The translations under genes were made by a program, and so were the position numbers. A DNA stretch of 26,258 nucleotides, taken from Pseudomonadota bacterium (GTDB taxonomy: Bacteria; Pseudomonadota; Gammaproteobacteria; Steroidobacterales; Steroidobacteraceae). The stretch lies in contig JAFAGC010000021.1 of the NCBI GenBank assembly GCA_023423065.1, forward strand, positions 1-26,258, given 5' to 3'. The notes under the pieces were generated by a model. The model worked only from the letters and a program-made list of their open reading frames with translations, searched no databases and had not been told where the DNA came from. Positions 20,327 to 26,258 of this stretch are shown piece after piece. The first letter of the stretch is position 1. The number at the start of each line of letters is the position of its first letter.

Positions 20327-23257
20327 TCAGGCGCCCCCTGACGGGCGCGCTCGGGACAGCTTCCCGAGCAGTTCCCGGTCCCGCGGCAGCGGCGAAGCAG
20401 ACAGGAGTCGGGTGGCACGTCGCCGATGTTCCCGCGCAGCGTCGTGATTGCCGAGACGCTCGTGGCAGAGCGCAAGCCACGCGGCCGCCTCCCCGCCCGC
20501 GAAATTCTCCGGGTCGGTTTCCCGCCAGAACGAGTCACCGCGCCCGAGCAGCGGCAACGCGGCGCGTGGATCCTCGTCGAGCAGCAACGCGCCTTGCAGC
20601 GTCAACGACTCGGCGAGCGCCGGATGCATCGCGATCCGCAACTGCGCGAACAACTTCATCGCCTGCGCAATGGAGCTCGCGGCCGCGGACCGGTCGCCGC
20701 TCGCGAACTGCGCGAGCGCGAGTTCCGGATACACGCGCACCTGCTCCCACGGCGCGCGCGGGCCCGGACTGATCAGTTCGAACGCTTTCTTCTGCGCCTC
20801 GATGGCCGCCGCATTGTCTCCCGAGAGTCGATACACGATGCCGGCCTCGTGCGCTTCCCACCACGCCGGATTGGGCGCCTCCGGGTCATGATCGAGCGCA
20901 GCGGCCAGCTCGTTGCGTGCCTCGTCGAAACGCCCGAGATAGGCGAACGAGACGGCGCGATACATCCGCGGCGTCAACGTGTCGCGGTGTCGCGGGCCGA
21001 ACAGCTCGTGGTAGTTGGACTGCGCGAGGGTCAGGTCCTCGAGCGCCTGCACGGGCCGGCGCGACATGACCAGCGTCACGCCGCGCGCCACCAGCGGAAA
21101 CGAGTAGTCAGCCGACTTCTTCTCGATGAGCGGATCGAGGATGCGCAATGCCTCGGTGCTGTCGGCCAGCGAGCGCTCGAACTCGCCGAGCCGCCGCTCG
21201 TACGATGCGAGGTTGGTGATCAGGTTCGCCGATTCGAGCGTGTGACCGCCCAGCACGCGGCGCAGTTGCTCGACGATGAGGCGCATTTCCGCCACCGCCT
21301 CCGGAAACGACCCGGCGACGGCCAGTGCCCGCGATCGGATCTCCCGCATGCGCAGTACCTGGGCGTGGTCCGGGCGATCCGGGTGCGCGGCGAGCGTGTC
21401 GCGCAGCGCGGCATCCGTCTCGCGCAGCATCTCGTCGATGTCATCCGTGCGCAGCACGTATGTTTCGGCGAGCAGCGCACATACCGCGTCGGTGAGCGGA
21501 TGATCGCGGCCGAGCTGCGCCCTCGCGACGCTCACCGCCTCGCGCACCGGCCCGCGCATGCGATCGAATTCGCCGAGCTCGATCGCGACGTCCGATTCGA
21601 GCTTGAGCGCCCGCACGAGGATTTCCGGATTCCTTTCGATGTGCCGGCGCGCGGCCGGAACCAGCTCGCGTAACGCCTCGCGAGCGGCCGCCGCATCGCG
21701 CCGCACGCTCTTGACCTCGGCGAGCAACACGCGCGCCTGCAGGCTGTAGGCGTCGTCGCCCCCGAACGCGGCCTGCGCCTCCGCGTGCGCGCGCCGCAAA
21801 GTCTGCTCCGCCTCGACGAGCTCCCCCAGGCCGATGAGCCCGGCGCCGATCACGTTGAGCAGCTCGATGCGACGGTCTGGATGTTCGGGGAAACGCTCGG
21901 CGAGGTCGTCGCGCGCGTGCAGCAGTAGTTGGGCGCCGCTCAGCTTCGAACCGCTTTCGTGGTAAGGATCCGCGCGCTGCAGCACGGAGGTGATGAAGGC
22001 GTTGATGTCCTGGGCGCGCTGACGTTCGCGCTCCGTGGCACGCGCCTGCAACAGCGCGCTGGCCGTTCCGCCGAAAACCGCGACGACGACCACCACGCCT
22101 GCGGCCACCGCGACGCGATTGCGCGCCACGAGACGCCCGAGCCGGTACCAGCGGTTGTCCGGCCGCGCGAGCACCGGCCGCGACCCGAAGTGCCGTTCGA
22201 TGTCGTCGATGAACGCATCGACCGTCGCATACCTCGCCTCCGGCTTCTTGCGCAGCGCCTTCAGCACGATCGTGTCGATGTCGCCGCGCAGCGAGCGGCG
22301 CAGCTCGGGCGACGCGACATCGCTCGGCCGCGGCGCGTCCGCGGTGAGGATGGCCTCCTCGAGCGCGCCGCGCGATTCGCGGCTCAGCCGGTACGGCATT
22401 TGGCCCGTGAGCATTTCGAACAGCAGCACGCCGAGGCTGTAGATATCCGACGCCGTGGAGATGGGCTGACCGAGGATCTGCTCGGGCGAGGCGTAGTCGA
22501 TCGTGAGCGCTCGGCCGGAGATCGCGGTGAGGCGCGATGCGCTCTCGCCGCCCTCGGCGAGCAGCCGCGCGATGCCGAAGTCGAGCAGCCGCACTTCGCC
22601 CACCCCTGTGACCAGCACGTTGGAAGGCTTGAGATCGCGATGCACGATGAGCCGTGCGTGCGCATGCGCCACCGCGCGCGCCACCTGGACGAAGAGCTGC
22701 AGTCGCTCGCGCGGCGGTAGTTTCCGGTCGCGGCAGTACTCGTCGATCGGCACGCCTTCGACGTATTCGAGCGCGAGAAAGGGCTGGCCGTCCGCGGTCA
22801 CGCCCGCGTCGTAGAGACGCGCGATGTTGGGATGCGAGAGCGTCGCGAGGATCTCGCGCTCCTGCGCCATGCGCTGCGCGAGCCCGGCCATGCGCCACGC
22901 GCCGTGCGGAAACTTGAGCGCGACGGGCCGATTGATCAGCCCGTCGGTACGCTCGGCGAGCCAGACGCTTGCCATGCCGCCGCTGCCGAGCTCGCGCAGC
23001 AGCCGATAGCCGCCCACCATCGAACCCGCGCCGAGCTCCGTACCCGTGACGCGATCGATCAGTCGCGCCGCGCCGATGCGGCCCGAGAGCTTCTCGAAGT
23101 ACTTCTCAGAATTCGCCGACGCGACGAGCATCGAGGCGAGCTCGCGCAGCAGTTCGGGCTCTCCTTCACAGGCCGAACGCAACCACTCGTCGCGCGCGGC
23201 CGGCTCGAGCTCGAGCGCTCGAAAGAACAGTTGCTCCAGGCGGTGGTCGTGATGCAT
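20327..23257 (-). CDS. Transmembrane Ser/Thr protein kinase with C-terminal TPR region
   Basis: Product of 976 residues from the ATG at 23257. After a short helical N-terminus ('LEQLFFRALELEPAARDEWLRSAC') comes a eukaryotic-like kinase domain: P-loop GSGGMA (91-96), Lys115, Glu134, HRDLKPSN (206-213), DFG (226-228), YASPE (255-259) and Asp271. All catalytic residues are present. One membrane helix (about 382-403, 'VAVAAGVVVVVAVFGGTASALL') separates the cytosolic kinase from about 570 residues of periplasmic helical repeats resembling TPRs ('LLNVIGAGLIGLGELVEAEQTLRRAHAEA', 'NLITNLASYERRLGEFERSL', 'ALCHERLGNHDAAREH'). No strong Shine-Dalgarno is visible. It lies 32 bases after the sigma factor gene; the pair is a recurrent bacterial arrangement in which the kinase is thought to act with or on the sigma factor. 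Confidence 0.93.
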   Translation of the reverse strand: MHHDHRLEQLFFRALELEPAARDEWLRSACEGEPELLRELASMLVASANSEKYFEKLSGRIGAARLIDRVTGTELGAGSMVGGYRLLRELGSGGMASVWLAERTDGLINRPVALKFPHGAWRMAGLAQRMAQEREILATLSHPNIARLYDAGVTADGQPFLALEYVEGVPIDEYCRDRKLPPRERLQLFVQVARAVAHAHARLIVHRDLKPSNVLVTGVGEVRLLDFGIARLLAEGGESASRLTAISGRALTIDYASPEQILGQPISTASDIYSLGVLLFEMLTGQMPYRLSRESRGALEEAILTADAPRPSDVASPELRRSLRGDIDTIVLKALRKKPEARYATVDAFIDDIERHFGSRPVLARPDNRWYRLGRLVARNRVAVAAGVVVVVAVFGGTASALLQARATERERQRAQDINAFITSVLQRADPYHESGSKLSGAQLLLHARDDLAERFPEHPDRRIELLNVIGAGLIGLGELVEAEQTLRRAHAEAQAAFGGDDAYSLQARVLLAEVKSVRRDAAAAREALRELVPAARRHIERNPEILVRALKLESDVAIELGEFDRMRGPVREAVSVARAQLGRDHPLTDAVCALLAETYVLRTDDIDEMLRETDAALRDTLAAHPDRPDHAQVLRMREIRSRALAVAGSFPEAVAEMRLIVEQLRRVLGGHTLESANLITNLASYERRLGEFERSLADSTEALRILDPLIEKKSADYSFPLVARGVTLVMSRRPVQALEDLTLAQSNYHELFGPRHRDTLTPRMYRAVSFAYLGRFDEARNELAAALDHDPEAPNPAWWEAHEAGIVYRLSGDNAAAIEAQKKAFELISPGPRAPWEQVRVYPELALAQFASGDRSAAASSIAQAMKLFAQLRIAMHPALAESLTLQGALLLDEDPRAALPLLGRGDSFWRETDPENFAGGEAAAWLALCHERLGNHDAAREHRRRATRLLSASPLPRDRELLGKLSRARPSGGA

Positions 23258-23289
23258 GTCGGTTTTACAGGATCGGCCCGAATACCGGC

Positions 23290-23844
23290 TCAGCCCCGCA
23301 GGTCGCGATACAGCCGCGCGCTCGCGACCTGCCAGTCGCGCTTCACGGTGGCCGGCGACAGCCCGAGCGCCTCGGCGGTCTCCTCGATGGTCATGCCGCC
23401 GAACACGCGGCATTCGACGATGCGGCAGTGCCGCGGATTCTCACTCTCCAGCTTGAGCAGCAACGCCTCCAGGTCGAGCAGTTCGTCCGCCGTCGTGGCC
23501 GTGACGAACTCGGCTTCCTCGAGCGGCACCTGCACGCGGTCGCCGCCGCGCTTCGCGGCGTGCTGCTGCTCGGAGTAGTTCACGAGGATCTGGCGCATCG
23601 CGCGGGCCGCGGTCGCATAGAAATGAGTGCGGTTGGCGAAGTCCGCGGGCTCGGGCGCGGCGAGCTTGATGAAGGCTTCGTGGATGAGGGCCGTGGTGTT
23701 GATGGTCTCGTTGCCTATCCACCGCCGGCGCTGCGAGCGCGCGATGGCGCGCAGCTCGGCGTACACCGCCGCGAACAGCCGGTCCGTGGCGTTCGCCTCG
23801 CCCCGACGCGACGCGTCGAGCAGCGTCGTGATGGATTCGACCAT
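23290..23844 (-). CDS. ECF-type RNA polymerase sigma factor
   Basis: Product of 184 residues. Region 2 is seen in 'LFAAVYAELRAIARSQRRRW' and 'TTALIHEAFIKLAAPEPADFANRTHFYATAARAMRQILVNY'; region 4 is the helix-turn-helix 'GGMTIEETAEALGLSPATVKRDWQVASARLYRDL'. The pattern fits the ECF-like sigma subgroup (Sig-70_X6 type) that is found next to Ser/Thr kinase genes and has no classical anti-sigma partner. The start at 23844 has a good Shine-Dalgarno (AGGGAGAAGG) on the minus strand. It heads an operon with the kinase downstream. The divergent exported PKD/Calx-beta gene is a candidate target by position only. Its own promoter must lie in the 92 bases between the two genes. Confidence 0.93.
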   Translation of the reverse strand: MVESITTLLDASRRGEANATDRLFAAVYAELRAIARSQRRRWIGNETINTTALIHEAFIKLAAPEPADFANRTHFYATAARAMRQILVNYSEQQHAAKRGGDRVQVPLEEAEFVTATTADELLDLEALLLKLESENPRHCRIVECRVFGGMTIEETAEALGLSPATVKRDWQVASARLYRDLRG

Positions 23845-23911
23845 GCCCTTCTCCCTGCTGGCCGAAGTTTGCCACAGGCCGATGAGCCGGTTTCCGAGCC
23901 GATCCTGTATG

Positions 23912-23929
23912 CCTCCCCGGAAACGGAGG
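23912..23929 (+). promoter_or_regulatory. Hairpin enclosing the Shine-Dalgarno of the PKD/Calx-beta gene
   Basis: CCTCC (23912-23916) can pair with GGAGG (23925-23929) across an 8-base loop; GGAGG is the Shine-Dalgarno of the gene that starts at 23937. The pairing is only 5 bp and may be chance in GC-rich DNA, but it could modulate translation. Confidence 0.3.
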
Positions 23930-23936
23930 ATTTCTC

Positions 23937-26189
23937 ATGCGTATACATAACGTGCTGATCTCGCTGTTCGTTGTTTGTTTGCCCGTCGCGGGGACCGCGG
24001 GCGGTTGCCCCGAGCCCTGCCGGCCGAACCAGCCGCCCGTCTCCGACGCCGGCCCCGACCAGGTGGTGCCGACCGGCAGCACCGTGGAATTGAACGGCTC
24101 GGGTACGAGCGACGCCGACGGCGACACGCTCAAGTTCCACTGGGTACTGCGCGTGAGGCCCACGGGCAGCCAGGCAGTGCTCGACAATCACAAGAGCGTG
24201 ATGCCGCGTTTCGTCGCGGACCTGCCCGGCCGCTACGAGATTGACCTCCTGGTGCACGACTGGCGCGAGTTCAGCGACCTCGAAACGGTCGTCGTCACGA
24301 CCGGCGAGGCCAATACGCCGCCCGTCGCGAATGCGGGTGCGGATCGGCAGGTGCCGGTCGGCGCCACCGCCGTGCTCGACGGCAGCGCTTCGAGCGACGT
24401 CGACGGGGACGTGCTCGGGTTTGCGTGGCGATTCGACTCGGTTCCGGCGGGTAGTCAGTCGGTGCTGCTGGATCCTGCTTCGGTTCGGCCATCGTTCGTG
24501 CCCGATCTGTCGGGCAGCTACGTGGCGCGGCTCACCGTCGATGACGGCCACGGCGGATCATCGACCGATACGGTCGAGATCCAGACCGTGCCCGGCAATC
24601 GCGCACCGGTCGCGAACGCCGGCCCGGATCAGGCGGTGACCGCGGGTCAGACCGCGATTCTCGATGGAAGGGAGTCGTCGGATCCCGATGGCGATGCGCT
24701 GCAGTTCCGCTGGTCGTTCGTGTCGCGGCCCGACGGCAGCAATGCGGCGCTGGATTCCACCGTGCTCGCGGTGCCGCGTTTCGTCGCGGACCGCGCGGGT
24801 GACTACGTGCTGCAGCTCGTCGTCTCCGATGGCGCGCTCGAGAGCGCGGCCGACACGGTGCTCGTGACCTCCGACAACACGCCGCCCGTGGCGGTTGCCG
24901 GTGAGGATGTCATTGCCGAGGTGGGCGAGTTCGTGCGGCTCGACGGCGACGACTCGCACGACGCGAATGGCGATCCGCTGGCCTTCACTTGGTCGCTGCT
25001 CGCGCGCCCCGCGGCCAGTGCCGCAACGCTCGCCGATGCGTTCGGCCCGACACCGGGCATCACGGTCGATGCGAGCGGCCTCTACGTCGTGCAGCTCATC
25101 GTCAACGACGGATTGGTGGATAGTTTGCCGGACAACGTAGTGATCGATGTTCCGGCGCCGCCGGATCCGGAGCCGGATGGCGTCGTAAGCGTCATCACTT
25201 CCGACGAGACCGCGGGTGAGCTCGGACCCGAGAGCGGTGCCTTCACGATCTCGCGCACGGGTCCGACGGACGAGGCCCTGACCGTACATCTCCAATTGCT
25301 CGGCAGCGCGACGAATGGGACTGACTACCAGGCCTTGCCGACCAGCGTCACGATTCCGGCCGGCGCCTCGAGCGTCGTCGTGACCGTCACGCCGATTCAG
25401 GACACGGTGTCCGAAGGCGCGGAAAGCGTGTTGTTGTTCCTGAGTCCGGGCAGCGGCTACGAGGTCGGCACGCCCGGCATCAGCTCGCTCAGCATCGCGG
25501 ACAGCGTCGTCGTGAGCGCGAGCGCGCCCGATGCGGCGGCGTCCGAGGCAGATCTCGATGCGGCGTACTTCGAAATCACGCGTACGGGCGATCTGTCGCA
25601 GTCCCTGCTGATCCAGATCTCGCTGACCGGCGCCGTCAACGCGCTGAACAGCAATGACGCGGGCATCTCGGGGGTCGTCGGGGGCAGTCTCGTCACGATC
25701 CCGGCGGGCGCCGCGTCGGCGCGGGTCACGGTGACACCCAACCGCGACAATCGCGCGGAAGGCGACGAGGACCTGGTGCTGACCGTCGTTCGCGGCAACG
25801 CGTACGTGGTCGGCAATGAAAGCGCGACGATCATCCTGGCGGACGATCCGGCGATCATCACGGTGGGGGCAAGCGATGCCCAGGCCGCGGAAGCGACGCT
25901 CGATCCGGGCGCGTTCACGTTCGCGCGCAGCGGCGGCGACATCAACGGCACCATCGTCGTGCGTTGCAACTTCGGCGGCAGCACCGCGTCCCCTGGCCTC
26001 GACTTCACGCCGGCCACGTGCGGAATCACCATCCCCGCGGGCGCGACGTCGGCGACGCTGAGCATCGTGCCGCGCGCCGATGCGGCGAACGAAGGCAGTG
26101 AGACCGTGGTTGCGAACGTGTTGTCGAGCAACATCGGCGCGTACGTGATCGGTACGCCGTCGCAGGCTACGGTGACGATTGCTCCGTGA
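23937..26189 (+). CDS. Exported repeat protein with four PKD-like and three Calx-beta domains
   Basis: Product of 750 residues with a signal peptide (MRIHNVLISLFVVCLPVAGTAGG) and a Cys pair right after it (C24, C28). Four PKD/K319L-like beta-sandwich repeats follow (about 31-121, 126-217, 221-311, 314-405), each beginning N-x-P-P-V-x-x-A-G and containing LDG...S-D-x-D/N-G-D-x-L-x-F-x-W and a Y-x-x-x-L-x-V-x-D/N strand. After a short PDPEPDG linker come three Calx-beta repeats (about 416-520, 526-635, 640-749) with 'ITIPAGA', '(A/S)EG-x-E' and 'TISR/EITR' signatures; acidic residues suggest calcium binding. No C-terminal anchor or sorting signal is seen, so it is periplasmic, secreted or held by a partner. 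Adhesion or matrix function is usual for such proteins. A strong Shine-Dalgarno (GGAGG) supports the start. No enzyme domain is present. Confidence 0.9.
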   Translation: MRIHNVLISLFVVCLPVAGTAGGCPEPCRPNQPPVSDAGPDQVVPTGSTVELNGSGTSDADGDTLKFHWVLRVRPTGSQAVLDNHKSVMPRFVADLPGRYEIDLLVHDWREFSDLETVVVTTGEANTPPVANAGADRQVPVGATAVLDGSASSDVDGDVLGFAWRFDSVPAGSQSVLLDPASVRPSFVPDLSGSYVARLTVDDGHGGSSTDTVEIQTVPGNRAPVANAGPDQAVTAGQTAILDGRESSDPDGDALQFRWSFVSRPDGSNAALDSTVLAVPRFVADRAGDYVLQLVVSDGALESAADTVLVTSDNTPPVAVAGEDVIAEVGEFVRLDGDDSHDANGDPLAFTWSLLARPAASAATLADAFGPTPGITVDASGLYVVQLIVNDGLVDSLPDNVVIDVPAPPDPEPDGVVSVITSDETAGELGPESGAFTISRTGPTDEALTVHLQLLGSATNGTDYQALPTSVTIPAGASSVVVTVTPIQDTVSEGAESVLLFLSPGSGYEVGTPGISSLSIADSVVVSASAPDAAASEADLDAAYFEITRTGDLSQSLLIQISLTGAVNALNSNDAGISGVVGGSLVTIPAGAASARVTVTPNRDNRAEGDEDLVLTVVRGNAYVVGNESATIILADDPAIITVGASDAQAAEATLDPGAFTFARSGGDINGTIVVRCNFGGSTASPGLDFTPATCGITIPAGATSATLSIVPRADAANEGSETVVANVLSSNIGAYVIGTPSQATVTIAP

Positions 26190-26258
26190 TCGATGCGTGC
26201 GTCGATCTATTCGCAGTGGGCTTCATCGCGGCTCGCGCCCTGTTCGATGGGGGCGCGA
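26190..26258. other. 3' edge without a recognisable feature
   Basis: The last 69 bases follow the stop of the repeat protein. I see no start codon with a convincing ribosome site, no terminator and no recognisable coding segment; the edge may cut into a neighbouring gene. Confidence 0.5.

Noticed and set aside
21441..22898. 485-residue minus-strand frame inside the kinase gene
   Set aside because: Alternate frame of the kinase and its TPR region; Arg/Ala-rich with no domain.

Overview
The window is one continuous stretch of GC-rich (roughly two thirds G+C), densely packed bacterial chromosome. Outer-membrane TonB-dependent receptor, Tat-exported molybdoenzyme, GlxA-type regulator, ECF sigma factor paired with a Ser/Thr kinase, and a perfect CTGT-N8-ACAG SOS box all point to a gammaproteobacterium. 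A Steroidobacter/Nevskiales/Xanthomonadales-like lineage is my inference from gene style; there is no rRNA or other marker to fix it. I see no tRNA, rRNA, CRISPR array, insertion sequence or replication origin.

Layout. 1-269 is a perfect 115-bp inverted repeat around a poly-G-rich loop, most likely a fold-back artefact at a contig end; it cuts off the 3' end of an exported PQQ-type beta-propeller gene (minus strand). 975-1242 is a relatively AT-rich intergenic region holding an SOS (LexA) box in front of a DUF222/HNH endonuclease gene, which itself carries two copies of a perfect palindrome (GTTCCAGCTGGAAC). Then come a small putative lipoprotein, a zinc-type alcohol dehydrogenase (minus) and, divergent from it, a TonB-dependent receptor. 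6112-10011 is a compact operon: operator hairpin, YtrA-type GntR repressor, ABC ATPase, and an 851-residue protein that joins a multi-spanning ABC-permease-like region to an alpha/beta hydrolase.

9971-16835: an AraC-type regulator (minus) faces a two-gene molybdenum hydroxylase (2Fe-2S subunit plus Tat-exported Mo subunit, isoquinoline 1-oxidoreductase family), followed by an exported amidohydrolase whose 3' end overlaps a LytS-type histidine kinase, which in turn overlaps its LytTR response regulator. 16832-20292: glutathione S-transferase (minus), sirtuin (plus), monoglyceride-lipase-like hydrolase (minus), GlxA-type AraC regulator (plus).

20327-26189: an ECF-type sigma factor and a TPR-containing transmembrane Ser/Thr kinase form a minus-strand operon; divergent from it is a large exported protein with four PKD-like and three Calx-beta repeats.

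The most interesting items are the SOS-controlled HNH gene with its internal palindromes (a related 20-bp palindrome lies in the GlxA-type gene), the permease-hydrolase fusion in the GntR/ABC operon, and the operator that includes the Shine-Dalgarno sequence of its own repressor gene.
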